DNA of 64,000 nt from Bombilactobacillus mellis (GTDB lineage Bacteria > Bacillota > Bacilli > Lactobacillales > Lactobacillaceae): assembly GCF_000967245.1 (NCBI RefSeq), contig NZ_KQ033877.1, forward strand, positions 141,660-205,659, in the 5' to 3' direction. The notes under the pieces were generated by a model. That model saw only the letters and a list, made by a program, of their open reading frames with translations. It was not told the DNA's origin and did not search any database. Every line of letters begins with the position of its first letter. Position 1 is the first letter of the stretch. The position numbers were made by a program, and so were the translations under genes. This document shows, piece after piece, positions 1-9,283 of the stretch.

Positions 1-108
1 CTTATCACACTATGATAATGCCAAAACGGCCATTATCCAACGCTAAATTATTGAGGTCGCATCAAGTTTTTGAAAAAAGCATTTTATAAACTTTAGCTTA
101 TATAAATA

Positions 109-143
109 ATCAGGCAGAAAGAACAATGTTCTTTCTGCCTGAT
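109..143 (-). terminator. Hairpin terminator after the DUF1002 gene
   Basis: A 16-bp perfect inverted repeat with a 3-base loop lies about 50 bases beyond the stop codon of the minus-strand secreted protein gene. The T-run on either side is weak, so the direction of termination is uncertain. Its position after the stop favours termination of the minus-strand gene. Confidence 0.6.
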
Positions 144-196
144 AGATTTTATAACAATAAATCAGCACCCACCATTTTTAAAAATTATAGTAGTTG

Positions 197-1138
197 TTAA
201 TGGAATAGGTTATAGAAGAAATTAACGATACCATTCCAAATTTGCTGCAATAAGTTTTGATTTTGGGGAGTATTGACTTTATTAAAAATACCCTGAGCTT
301 TATCTTTTATAGTGTCACTTAATTTATTAGCTTGATCTTTAAAATCACCATGATTTAAGGCACCAGAATCACGTACATTAACTAAGAGATTAATAATTTG
401 TTGCTTCTGGTTATCTGATAAAACATTTTGTAAATTATTATCTTTAATAGTGTTATTAACAATATTAGTAATCTGGTTAATTGTAATATGGGGTCCTATT
501 TTTGCCATGTCACTTTTAGCCTGTGCAACCGCGTTATTTAATTGCGCATCACTGTAATTTTTTTCGCCCTCATTTTGTTGTGTGATTTTACTGAGAGTCC
601 CCATTTCATTTTGGGCAGCATTGACCTGATTTTGATTGAGGGTATTACCGTTTTGATTAAAAGCAGCATACACACCGGCTAAAGCTCCAGAACCATCAAT
701 CGGAATCGCCGAAGTAACGTAAATATTTGCATCTGTAATGCCCGCAGTTACAGCCGCATTACGATACTGATTGGCAGTGATAGTAGTGATATTATCCTTA
801 CCATTATAAGAAACAATTTCTACATTAATGCCGGAACCACGGCCAGTTTTTTCGATTAACGCTGAGGACCAAACTCCCGAGTTGCTCGTAAAGTTATTTC
901 CGGCGGGGTTTAAATATTTAACTAAAGTATCACCAGTGATTGTTAATTGCTGCGAATTATTATTATGAATTTTAGCGGATAAAACATCGATAGTGCCCTG
1001 CCGCTGTTCAGAAGTTAAGGAGGAACCCAATGTCATAACGGGGGTATCCCAATTATCAGCTTGAACATTTTGTGCTAATGCGAAAATACCAGTACATAAG
1101 ACAAACAGCGACAAAAACAGACTGAATAATTTTTTCAT
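197..1138 (-). CDS. Secreted DUF1002 family protein (YpuA-like)
   Basis: This 313-residue protein starts with a clear Sec signal peptide: lysines at 2-3, a hydrophobic core to about residue 22, and a probable cleavage site after the VQA at residues 25-27. The mature part matches my memory of the DUF1002 family (B. subtilis YpuA), whose biochemical function is unknown. Recognisable stretches are the VMTLGSSL region at about 34-41 and the central region with TSAIPIDGSGALAG. No cell-wall anchor motif is seen, so it is probably released or loosely held outside the membrane. It has a good AAGGAG site before its ATG and is a single-gene unit, divergent from ddl and followed by a hairpin. Confidence 0.85.
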   Translation of the reverse strand: MKKLFSLFLSLFVLCTGIFALAQNVQADNWDTPVMTLGSSLTSEQRQGTIDVLSAKIHNNNSQQLTITGDTLVKYLNPAGNNFTSNSGVWSSALIEKTGRGSGINVEIVSYNGKDNITTITANQYRNAAVTAGITDANIYVTSAIPIDGSGALAGVYAAFNQNGNTLNQNQVNAAQNEMGTLSKITQQNEGEKNYSDAQLNNAVAQAKSDMAKIGPHITINQITNIVNNTIKDNNLQNVLSDNQKQQIINLLVNVRDSGALNHGDFKDQANKLSDTIKDKAQGIFNKVNTPQNQNLLQQIWNGIVNFFYNLFH

Positions 1139-1393
1139 TGATAAACTCCTTTATATTCCAATCATAATTTTATTATAACAGCAGCGGCGAAAAAGCTCCA
1201 AGAAGTTGCGAATCTTTCCCTGGGAATTGGCAAAAAGGTGTTCAATAAAATCCAAACAACAAATAGTGTTCAAGCCATATCTTGAAAATAATGATAACGT
1301 TTTATTAAAAGGGGCTGACTATTGCCTGTGTTTTATGTTACACTTAAGGTTCTAGAAATACAGATAAATTGGATTTTAATAAGGAGAAAATCT

Positions 1394-2458
1394 ATGAAAA
1401 TTGTAGTTTTAGCTGGTGGCCGCAGCACCGAACGGAACGTTTCTTTATCTTCTGGGGTCAAGATTACTAATGCTCTGCGCTCTAAAGGATATCAAGTAGC
1501 TTTAGTAGATTTGTTTTTGGGCAAAGATCTTCAGAACTTGACAGTGGATCAATTATTTACAACGGAGCCTGAACCTGATGATCCTAGTAAAATTAGTGAT
1601 GAAGTGCTGACAGATGACAAAATTAATGCCTTGCGTCCCGGTAAGAGTAAGGCCTTGTTTGGACCTAATGTTTTAAAAATTTGTCAAGCAGCAGATATAG
1701 TTTATCTGGGCCTTCATGGTGAAGATGGTGAGAACGGAAAAGTGCAGGCTGTATTGGACTTATTTGAAATTCGTTATACAGGTAGCGATACCTTGGCTTC
1801 TGGTTTAGCAATGAATAAAAAATTTTCCAAGGAGATTTTTCAACAAAATCAAATTCCTACTGCTGAGTATATTGTGGCCAATCAAGCCGATATCGATCCT
1901 TCAGCTATTCCCTTTGACTTTCCGGTAGTTGTTAAACCTTGTAACGGTGGTTCTAGTGTGGGTACACATATTGTTAAGCAAGCTCAAGATTTATCCGCTG
2001 CTTTGACAGATGCTTTGCGGTTTGATCAAGAAGTTTTGATTGAAAAATATATTCAGGGCCGGGAATTTTCGGTAGCTATTATTGATGATCAGGTGTTGCC
2101 ACCAGTAGAAATTGTGGTAACCAATGGATGGTATGATTTTGAACACAAATTTCAAGATAATAGTGTTACTCAATTCATTACCCCGCCTGAAATTGATGCT
2201 GATGTGCAAGAACAAATGCAACGGTTAACGAAACAAACTTTTCAAGCTTTAGGTATGCAAAATTATGGCCGGATTGATTTTCTGGTTGCGGATAATAAAG
2301 CCTATGTCATGGAAGCTAATTCTTTACCTGGTATGACGCCTCGTTCTTTAATTCCGCGAGAAGCCGCTGTTGTTGGCATTAATTATGCAGATTTATGTGA
2401 GAAGATTATTCAAAGTAAATTACGCATTTATGCTGCTCAAGAACAAGCAAACGCATAG
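1394..2458 (+). CDS. ddl: D-alanine--D-alanine/D-lactate ligase Ddl
   Basis: This cytoplasmic ATP-grasp ligase of 354 residues makes the D-Ala-D-X dipeptide or depsipeptide end of peptidoglycan precursors. The start is ATG 1394, because AAGGAG lies 8 bases upstream; the reading frame is open further upstream but without a ribosome site. Visible motifs are the N-terminal [23 protein letters not shown], the ATP-binding [13 protein letters not shown], and the metal-binding MEANSLPGM. In the omega loop the residue after Lys is Phe (KF, Phe253). In E. coli DdlB this position is Tyr216, which is typical of D-Ala-D-Ala ligases; Phe is typical of D-Ala-D-Lac ligases in Leuconostoc and many lactobacilli. 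The likely product is therefore D-Ala-D-Lac. It is monocistronic, followed by a terminator. Confidence 0.95.
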   Translation: MKIVVLAGGRSTERNVSLSSGVKITNALRSKGYQVALVDLFLGKDLQNLTVDQLFTTEPEPDDPSKISDEVLTDDKINALRPGKSKALFGPNVLKICQAADIVYLGLHGEDGENGKVQAVLDLFEIRYTGSDTLASGLAMNKKFSKEIFQQNQIPTAEYIVANQADIDPSAIPFDFPVVVKPCNGGSSVGTHIVKQAQDLSAALTDALRFDQEVLIEKYIQGREFSVAIIDDQVLPPVEIVVTNGWYDFEHKFQDNSVTQFITPPEIDADVQEQMQRLTKQTFQALGMQNYGRIDFLVADNKAYVMEANSLPGMTPRSLIPREAAVVGINYADLCEKIIQSKLRIYAAQEQANA

Positions 2459-2505
2459 TTATTGATAATTAACAGCATTAATTTATTGTTTTATTTTAGT
2501 TTAAT

Positions 2506-2536
2506 AAAGCTGCGATCATCGGACCGCAGCTTTTTT
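2506..2536 (+). terminator. Terminator after ddl
   Basis: A 9-bp stem (AAAGCTGCG paired with CGCAGCTTT) is followed by a run of T, about 50 bases after the ddl stop codon. It is a standard intrinsic terminator. Confidence 0.85.
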
Positions 2537-2609
2537 GTATGCCAAGATTGTTATTTGTCAATAAACTTTGTACAATTAATGAGATTATGCTAATTGTGGA
2601 GGTGTGAGG

Positions 2610-3767
2610 ATGAAATATGTACAGGCAGCAAAATTCTTTTTACCTAATATGACCAAAAACGGCGGTTATTTAGAAATAACTGATGCGGGGAAGTTTGGCC
2701 GCTATTTGACTGAATCTGAAAAACCTGTAGGTGAAATTTTAGATTATAGTCATAGTTGGATTGCACCAGGCCTGATTGATACCCATATCCATGGACTTTT
2801 GGGCCATGATGTTATGGACAATGATGCAGAAGGTCTGAATATAATCTCGGAAGGTTTATTACAATGTGGAGTAACCTCGTGGTTGCCTACAACAGTTACA
2901 GGTTCAGAACTGCAATTACAAAATATCTGTCAAACCATTGCTCAAAATATAACTAAATTTACTGGAGCCAAAGTAGCCGGGATCAATTTTGAAGGGCCCT
3001 TTTTAACTTCAGAACATAAAGGAGCCCAAAATTCGAAGTACTTTAAAGATCCTGATTTTCATCTTTTGCAAAAGTGGCAGCAGGCCGCTCAAGGTCTACT
3101 TAAGCAAATAACGATTGCTCCCGAAAGAAAGGGTGCAGTGGAATTTACAATGGCTGCCAGACAAAGTGGCGTCACAGTATGTTTAGGTCATAGTTCAGCA
3201 ACTTTTGAGCAGGCTCAAGCCTGTGTACAAGCGGGCGCAACTACGTTTACACATACTTATAATGCGATGAGTCCGCTAAATCATCGGGCTTTGGGGATGG
3301 TAGGAGCAGCCATGAGTTTGGAAGGCATTAATGCGGAGTTAATTTGCGATGGTTATCATGTCCACCCCAATGCTGCCCAGATTCTAATTCAAATCAAAAA
3401 CCCGGAACACGTCCTTTTAGTTACCGATTGTATGTCCGCGGGTTTAATGCCGGAAGGTGAATATATGTTAGGGGAATTGCCTGTAATTATGAAAAATGGC
3501 GCTGTACGTTTAAAAGATTCCACACATAATTTAGCCGGTAGTGTTTTACAGTTAAATATTGCAGTTAAAAACTTATTTGATTGGAACATTGCAACACCAA
3601 AACAAGCCGTTGAGATGGCAACTGCTACTCCTGCTAAAAGTAGTGGTTTGATGAATTGGGCAGGAGCTATTTCCCCTGGTCGAGCAGCAGATTTTATTGT
3701 TTTAGATACACAAATGAATTTGCAAGCTACCTATTTAGATGGTATTCAGCGCTATCAGGCTCAGTAG
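2610..3767 (+). CDS. nagA: N-acetylglucosamine-6-phosphate deacetylase
   Basis: This cytoplasmic enzyme of 385 residues removes acetate from GlcNAc-6-phosphate, feeding amino sugars from cell-wall turnover or the medium into glucosamine-6-phosphate. The ATG at 2610 is chosen over a GTG six bases upstream because GGAGG sits at 2598-2602, the right distance from the ATG only. Amidohydrolase motifs are visible: the THIHG metal-binding pair near His59 and His61, the FEGPF glutamate near residue 127, LGHSS near 195, THTYNAM near 216, and the catalytic Asp in VTDCMSAG near 274. Length and order are normal for NagA. No nagB is adjacent. It stands alone between ddl and the GH32 gene. Confidence 0.93.
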   Translation: MKYVQAAKFFLPNMTKNGGYLEITDAGKFGRYLTESEKPVGEILDYSHSWIAPGLIDTHIHGLLGHDVMDNDAEGLNIISEGLLQCGVTSWLPTTVTGSELQLQNICQTIAQNITKFTGAKVAGINFEGPFLTSEHKGAQNSKYFKDPDFHLLQKWQQAAQGLLKQITIAPERKGAVEFTMAARQSGVTVCLGHSSATFEQAQACVQAGATTFTHTYNAMSPLNHRALGMVGAAMSLEGINAELICDGYHVHPNAAQILIQIKNPEHVLLVTDCMSAGLMPEGEYMLGELPVIMKNGAVRLKDSTHNLAGSVLQLNIAVKNLFDWNIATPKQAVEMATATPAKSSGLMNWAGAISPGRAADFIVLDTQMNLQATYLDGIQRYQAQ

Positions 3768-3938
3768 TTGGGGCAAATATTATGGTTTAAGAAAGATTTT
3801 TAGTATCTTTATGGTAGTGTAAAGAACATTATACATTTCTTGAAATTTTTAATTGTTCTATTTATTCTTAATGTGAAGTGTATGGAAAGATTTTAAGTTT
3901 AAAATTCATTTTTGGGAATAAAAAAGCGAGGCATTAAA

Positions 3939-5378
3939 ATGACAATCGCCCCTATTCAAGTAACTAATCACCGCTATCGCCTCGGTTATCACCTAATGGC
4001 GCCTGCCGGCTGGATTAATGATCCTAATGGTCTCTGTTATTTTCAAGGTTATTATCATGTTTTTTATCAGTATCATCCTTATTCAGCCACTTGGGGCCCC
4101 ATGTCTTGGGGACATGCCCGCAGTCGGGATTTATTACACTGGCAAACTTTACCCATTGCCATCAAGCCAAATAGCTGGACTGATCATGATGGCTGTTTTT
4201 CCGGGAGTGCTCTGATAAAGGACCAAGGCTTGCATCTGCTTTATACAGGCAATAATTATTATAATCGTTCAAATGTTAATGAATATTGGCAGAATCAAAA
4301 TCTGGCTGTCAGCTATGATGGACGGCATTTTACTAAATATCTTAATAATCCGGTAATTGCTCAGCCACCGCTGGATAATACGGAGAATTTTCGTGATCCG
4401 AAAGTTTGGGAATATGATGGCCTTTACTATGCAGTTATCGGTGGCCAAAGTCCAACCGGTTTAGGTCAGCTTTTATTTTATCAGACAGCGGATCTGAAAC
4501 ATTGGCATTATTTAGGTATCTTGGCTCAAGCACAAACGGCTGCAACCGAAGGCTATATGTGGGAGTGCCCAGATTTGTTTCGCCTCAATGGGCAAGATAT
4601 CTTACTCATTTCACCGCAGGGAATTCAAGCTCAAGCACAACGTTATTTGAACTTATACCAGACCGGCTATTTTGTAGGACGTCTAGATTATCAACAACCT
4701 GCATTAGTGCACGGTTCATTTCAGGAATTGGATCAAGGTCATGACTTTTATGCGGCCCAAACCATGTTAACACCTGATGGACGCAGAATTATGATTGGCT
4801 GGTTAAATATGTGGGATAATGAAATGCTGGAACAAGCCGACGGCTGGGCGGGGGCCTTGACGTTGCCTCGAGAACTAGTGTATAAAAATGAACATTTGTA
4901 TCAACAGCCCATTGCCGAAACCAAAACTCTTCGCCAGCAAGTTTTAGTCAATAAGTCTTGGCCAACCAAGCAGACTGTAACTTTGATTCAAGGGTACTCA
5001 CAATTAGAAATTAACTTAAAAATTGACCTCACACAAGTAAATGATCTGAATTTGAATATTAAAATGAGCGATCCACCGACACCTAATCATCTAACTTTGC
5101 AATACAATCAAACTCGCCACCAATTTCTTTTGTATAATTTTAATCGACCGGGTGTACGAATAGCTGCCTTATCCAGTTGCCCTGAGTTAAAGCTGCAAAT
5201 TTTTTTAGATACAAGTTCGGTAGAGATTTTTTTAAATGATGGCGAGGCAGTATTGACGGAACGTTATTATTTCCAAAATTCACCGCTTATTACAATGACA
5301 ACTGACAAAGCGGCTGACGTTCAGTGCGTCATTTATCAACTTAGTAGTCAGACTAATAATTATCATTATGAGATATAA
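3939..5378 (+). CDS. Sucrose-6-phosphate hydrolase (GH32)
   Basis: This 479-residue glycoside hydrolase family 32 enzyme splits sucrose-6-phosphate, or sucrose and short fructans, inside the cell; it has no signal peptide. The catalytic triad of the family is visible: the nucleophile Asp28 in WINDPNG, Asp153 in FRDPK, and the acid/base Glu209 in WECPDL. A C-terminal beta-sandwich follows from about residue 330. The ATG at 3939 has GAGG seven bases upstream; an in-frame TTG at 3912 lacks a site. Neither a sucrose PTS nor a regulator is adjacent, which is unusual for a sucrose locus, so the substrate (sucrose-6-P against sucrose or fructo-oligosaccharide) cannot be fixed from context. Confidence 0.9.
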   Translation: MTIAPIQVTNHRYRLGYHLMAPAGWINDPNGLCYFQGYYHVFYQYHPYSATWGPMSWGHARSRDLLHWQTLPIAIKPNSWTDHDGCFSGSALIKDQGLHLLYTGNNYYNRSNVNEYWQNQNLAVSYDGRHFTKYLNNPVIAQPPLDNTENFRDPKVWEYDGLYYAVIGGQSPTGLGQLLFYQTADLKHWHYLGILAQAQTAATEGYMWECPDLFRLNGQDILLISPQGIQAQAQRYLNLYQTGYFVGRLDYQQPALVHGSFQELDQGHDFYAAQTMLTPDGRRIMIGWLNMWDNEMLEQADGWAGALTLPRELVYKNEHLYQQPIAETKTLRQQVLVNKSWPTKQTVTLIQGYSQLEINLKIDLTQVNDLNLNIKMSDPPTPNHLTLQYNQTRHQFLLYNFNRPGVRIAALSSCPELKLQIFLDTSSVEIFLNDGEAVLTERYYFQNSPLITMTTDKAADVQCVIYQLSSQTNNYHYEI

Positions 5379-5419
5379 GTTCTCGTAATTTATTATTTTC
5401 GATGTTTTATTTAAAAAGG

Positions 5420-6184
5420 CTATTGGGAAGATGTCTGCTTTTGTGTATAAATTGCGCGTAATTTTTGATAATCAGCAGATGATAGGCCTAATATTTGTTC
5501 TTGAAAGTTATTCCAAGTGTGATAAGTTGCCAAAATTGCTTTGTTTATGGCTGTAACTGCGGCCTGATCCGCTTGTGTAAAATTCATTTTCTTAATCGTT
5601 TGGTTGTTCGGATTATTTAAAGAAGAGAGATCGATTTTGTTTTGATACATCAAATTGGAAAGCAAATAATCCTGGGTAATATATTTTTGTGGAACCTGCA
5701 TAAGTAGTAAAAATAAAATGGCCATAATACCAGTGCGATCTTTACCGGCTGAACAATGAAAGACTACGGCCTGACGGGGTTGATCATTATGCAATAAGAT
5801 CTGAAAAAATTGGTAAAAGACTTTTTGCGCTGTTGGATCCAAAACTACTTGTTGATAAATTCCAGGCAGGTTATCATATTTATCTTGAGCAGGAAGAGCT
5901 TGATAAAGGTGATCATCAATATTTTGTGCATACAGTGGTAAATGAATGGTTGTTAAAAAATCTGCTGTGGGATCCGGCCATTGTTGTCGTTCATAATCAG
6001 AACGCAGATCAATAATATATCGTAATCCGTAATTGTGCAGTTGCTGCAGTTCAGAAGTCGTTAATTGGGTTAAATAAGCTGCACGCAGAATTTTATGGCT
6101 GCGAATTTGGCGTTGGTCTTGAGTAGGATAGCCGCCTAGTTCACGAAAATTATAAGTCTGAGAAAATTTAAAAATCCGTTGCAT
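5420..6184 (-). CDS. Tyrosine-protein phosphatase family protein (copy 1)
   Basis: This 254-residue protein carries the Cys-X5-Arg signature HCSAGKDRTG, with Cys144 as nucleophile and Arg150, and the N-terminal NFRELGGYPT motif at 12-21 typical of the bacterial Y_phosphatase3 group. Family members act on phosphotyrosine or phosphoinositides; the substrate here is unknown. It is cytoplasmic, with no signal or membrane segment. It has a strong AAGGAGG site and is transcribed alone, convergent with the GH32 gene. A paralogue with the same motifs lies at 28204-29010. Confidence 0.85.
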   Translation of the reverse strand: MQRIFKFSQTYNFRELGGYPTQDQRQIRSHKILRAAYLTQLTTSELQQLHNYGLRYIIDLRSDYERQQWPDPTADFLTTIHLPLYAQNIDDHLYQALPAQDKYDNLPGIYQQVVLDPTAQKVFYQFFQILLHNDQPRQAVVFHCSAGKDRTGIMAILFLLLMQVPQKYITQDYLLSNLMYQNKIDLSSLNNPNNQTIKKMNFTQADQAAVTAINKAILATYHTWNNFQEQILGLSSADYQKLRAIYTQKQTSSQ

Positions 6185-6283
6185 TTGCTAAAGCCTCCTT
6201 AAAATGATGGGCATTGATAATTGTTTTACATAAAAAGATATCTAGGGTAAGGTTATTGATAAGAAAAATGTTCAGGTGATATT

Positions 6284-7021
6284 ATGTTGTCTTTATCTAT
6301 TATAATGCCTCTCTATAATGAAGAGCTGTTATTAAGGCGTTGTTTAGAAACAATTACCACACAAGTTAATCCTAATTTTGAAGTTATAATGATTAATGAT
6401 GCCTCCACTGATCAAACTGCCACAATTGCAGAAGCCTTTATTAAAAAATATTCTAATTTTCGAATGGTGACACAGCCCGCCAATTTAGGAATTTCGGCTG
6501 CCCGTAATCGGGGTATTCAAGAAGCTCAAGGGGATTTAATTACTTTTTTGGATGGAGATGATTGGCTAGAGCCGCAATATACCAATTATTTTTTACAAGC
6601 TTTTAGTAAATATCAAGTAGATTTGGCGATTTGTGGTTACTTTCGAGAGTCTAAACGAAAAACTACCAAAATTAGAGGTAAACATTTAAAAGGTTTAGTG
6701 AATCGGAACCAAGTTATTCGTCATATTACTAAAATTTCGGGTCAAGTGATGGGTTATACTTGGAATAAAGTTTATCGTTTGGATCTTATTAAAGCACATC
6801 ATTTACAATTTGCTGATGATTTGTCATTGATGGAAGATCAAGTATTTAATGTCCAATATGCTGCCATAGCGCGGCGGTTTTACGTTCAACCCCGGCCCTT
6901 GTATCATTACTGGCAGCATGGTCAAAGTGCAACCCATACCTATGATTTAGAAAATGCTAAAAGCATTGGTTTAGCTAATTATCGGATTGTGAAAACAATT
7001 TTAGATTTAAAAAATAATTAA
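6284..7021 (+). CDS. Glycosyltransferase family 2
   Basis: This GT-A fold glycosyltransferase of 245 residues has the N-terminal SIIMPLYNE start, NDASTDQ near residues 38-44, and the metal-binding DGDDW at 90-94. No transmembrane segment is present, so it would act at the inner face of the membrane on a nucleotide sugar. The acceptor is unknown. It is followed 17 bases later by the YueI gene, suggesting one transcript. The ribosome site before ATG 6284 is weak (AGGTGAT). No other polysaccharide gene is nearby, so a role in wall polysaccharide or teichoic acid glycosylation is only a guess. Confidence 0.85.
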   Translation: MLSLSIIMPLYNEELLLRRCLETITTQVNPNFEVIMINDASTDQTATIAEAFIKKYSNFRMVTQPANLGISAARNRGIQEAQGDLITFLDGDDWLEPQYTNYFLQAFSKYQVDLAICGYFRESKRKTTKIRGKHLKGLVNRNQVIRHITKISGQVMGYTWNKVYRLDLIKAHHLQFADDLSLMEDQVFNVQYAAIARRFYVQPRPLYHYWQHGQSATHTYDLENAKSIGLANYRIVKTILDLKNN

Positions 7022-7038
7022 AAAGGCAGGTGCTATTA

Positions 7039-7416
7039 ATGACAGATATAGAAGAATATTTAAAACAAAATGTTTTTGGTAAACCCCAACTTAAGCCAGA
7101 TGAAAGACGCAAATTCTTAGGTAATTTTCAAGAGCGAGTAGCCTTAGCGCTCACAGTAGCTCAAGTACGCCGCTCAGAAAATTTACCTCTTATCAGACAA
7201 GTCATGCAACGTTATCCCCAATATCATCTGTTTATTAACGGCCGCCTTTCCAGTACCTATCGTGTTCCCATCATGACCTTAGCAGTGCAATTGTCTTATC
7301 ATTTTACCATTATTGAGCAGGCCAATATGCGCACAACTACTAAAGCTTTAGCGGAAACGGATATGGGTCTAGTTATTGCGGATGATAGCCATCCGGTAAA
7401 ACCATTATTATTGTAA
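7039..7416 (+). CDS. YueI family protein (DUF1694)
   Basis: This is a 125-residue soluble protein of the Firmicute YueI family, whose function is unknown. The recognisable pattern is GKPQLKPDERRKFLGNFQERVALALT near the N-terminus and a C-terminal ETDMGLVIADDSHPV. ATG 7039 is preceded by AAGGCAGG at a good distance; a GTG at 7030 overlaps that site and is rejected. It is probably co-transcribed with the glycosyltransferase just upstream. Confidence 0.85.
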   Translation: MTDIEEYLKQNVFGKPQLKPDERRKFLGNFQERVALALTVAQVRRSENLPLIRQVMQRYPQYHLFINGRLSSTYRVPIMTLAVQLSYHFTIIEQANMRTTTKALAETDMGLVIADDSHPVKPLLL

Positions 7417-7511
7417 ATTTTAGAAAAAATATATTTATAAATAAAATTACAATGGTGACCTTCAGGCCGCAGGAAATCTAATTTAACTATTGTAAATAGA
7501 GTAAAAACAGT

Positions 7512-7541
7512 CAAGAGCGTGGTAAAGCATCCACGCTCTTG
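7512..7541 (+). terminator. Hairpin downstream of yueI
   Basis: A perfect 11-bp stem (CAAGAGCGTGG with CCACGCTCTTG) with an 8-base loop lies about 95 bases after the yueI stop. The T-run after it is poor, so it may be a weak terminator or an RNA-stabilising structure. Confidence 0.5.
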
Positions 7542-7623
7542 AACTTTCTGAACTTGATTTCTAAAGTGGGAGCTAGTATGATTTTAATCATATATTAATG
7601 TTTATTAATCAAAGGAGGAAAAA

Positions 7624-9264
7624 ATGAAAGAATATTTAAAACCTCACGGCTTAAATATTTTTATGAAACTGTTTTTATTATTATGTAGTTTTAGTATGGC
7701 AACTACTGTCGAAGCCGCAAACAAAAAACAAGAAATTAATTTATATTCTAATTCTGATATATCTAGTTTAGATGTTTCTAAGGTTACCGACGCTAATACT
7801 TTTACTCAGTTAGATAACGTCGATGAAGGTTTATATCAATATAATGCTAAAGGCAAGCCCCTGCCAGCTTTAGCGACTAAAACTGTAATTTCTAAAGATA
7901 AAAAAACTTATCTGATTGATATTAGAAAAAATGCCCGTTGGAGTAATGGCGATGCCTTAACAGCGCAGGATTTTGTGTATTCTTGGAGAAGAGCAGTTGA
8001 TCCGAATACAGCTAGTGAATATATCTATTTGTTAAGCAATATCAAAAATGCTGCAGAAATTTCAGCTGGTAAGAAGCCTGTCGACCAATTAGGAGTTCAA
8101 GCAATGGGCAAATATCGGCTCAAGGTACAATTAAATAAACCGCAGCCTTACTTTAAAATGATTTTGGCTCGGGAGACTTTATTTCCACTGAATAAGAAAG
8201 TAGTGGAAAAATATGGTAAAAGTTATGGAACTTCTTCTAAAAAGGCGGTTTATAACGGGCCTTTTATTCATACTGGCTGGAACGGTAGTAATAGTAGCTG
8301 GAAGTTAAAGCCTAATCCTTATTACTGGGATAAAAAGCACGTCAAACTGTCACAAATTAATTATTCAGTTGTTAAGGAGCCTTCAACTGCTTATAACTTA
8401 TACCAGACTAATAAATTAGATCAAATCACGCTAGTGGGTGAACAAGCTAAACAAATGGCCGGCGATAAAGATATAGTGCGGCGTCCATTAGCTGCTACTC
8501 AATATTTACAAAGCAATTTAAAAAAGAATAACGGTTTAGAAAATAAGAATATTCGCACTGCCATTTCTTTATCTATCAATCGTAAACAAATTGCAAAGCA
8601 TATCTTGGCTAATGGTTCCACTCCGGCTACAGGCTTTGTATCACAGCACTTAGCCAAGAGTCCTATTAACGGCAAAGATTTTTATCAAGAGTCCTATGTC
8701 AAGAATACGTCTGAATACAATCCTAAATTAGCACGTAAGTTGTTCAAAAAGGGATTAAAACAAACCGGACAAAAGAAGTTAAATATTACGTTGTTAACAA
8801 CAGATGTGGATACCTCAAAGCAGGTGGCAGAATTTATTCAAGGACAAGTACAGTCTAATTTACCCAAAATTAAGATTACGATGAAGGCAGTTCCGGCCAA
8901 TAATCGAATTGCTGCGGTATCTAAGGGTGATTATGATATGGTATTTCAAGGCTGGTCGGGCGATTTTGCTGATCCATATACCTTTTTACAAATGTTTACT
9001 ACTAAAAGCCCCCAAAATCATTCAGGCTGGTCTAATGAAGAATATGACCAAGCAATTGCCGATTCCAACGATAAAGATGCTGACAATAATAAAGCCCGTT
9101 GGCAAGATATGATTAAGGCGGAAAAGGTTCTCTTGAAAGATCAAGCAGTAACCCCATTATATCGCATGAATAATGTAGATTTAGTCAACCCAAAATTAAA
9201 GGGTGTCTTATATAACCATGTTAATGGTCATTATACCTATAAGACAGCTTATTTAACTAAATAA
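7624..9264 (+). CDS. Peptide ABC transporter substrate-binding protein (OppA-like), no lipobox
   Basis: This 546-residue protein is a family 5 solute-binding protein (OppA/SBP_bac_5), shown by ISKDKKTYLIDIRKNARWSNGD, the DFVYSWRRAVDP region, and a C-terminal QGWSGDFADPYTF. Such proteins capture oligopeptides outside the membrane for an ABC importer. Most lactobacillar OppA proteins are lipoproteins with a Leu-x-x-Cys box; here the only early Cys (residue 21) follows LLL, which does not fit a lipobox, and a signal peptidase I site after VEA (about residue 31) looks more likely. No permease or ATPase genes are adjacent; an M42 peptidase follows 20 bases downstream. A strong AAAGGAGG precedes the ATG. 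Confidence 0.9.
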   Translation: MKEYLKPHGLNIFMKLFLLLCSFSMATTVEAANKKQEINLYSNSDISSLDVSKVTDANTFTQLDNVDEGLYQYNAKGKPLPALATKTVISKDKKTYLIDIRKNARWSNGDALTAQDFVYSWRRAVDPNTASEYIYLLSNIKNAAEISAGKKPVDQLGVQAMGKYRLKVQLNKPQPYFKMILARETLFPLNKKVVEKYGKSYGTSSKKAVYNGPFIHTGWNGSNSSWKLKPNPYYWDKKHVKLSQINYSVVKEPSTAYNLYQTNKLDQITLVGEQAKQMAGDKDIVRRPLAATQYLQSNLKKNNGLENKNIRTAISLSINRKQIAKHILANGSTPATGFVSQHLAKSPINGKDFYQESYVKNTSEYNPKLARKLFKKGLKQTGQKKLNITLLTTDVDTSKQVAEFIQGQVQSNLPKIKITMKAVPANNRIAAVSKGDYDMVFQGWSGDFADPYTFLQMFTTKSPQNHSGWSNEEYDQAIADSNDKDADNNKARWQDMIKAEKVLLKDQAVTPLYRMNNVDLVNPKLKGVLYNHVNGHYTYKTAYLTK

Positions 9265-9283
9265 TAGGAGGAAAAGTTTATTA

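Noticed and set aside
3912-3938. Upstream TTG start for the GH32 gene
   Set aside because: No ribosome site precedes it, whereas GAGG is correctly spaced from ATG 3939.
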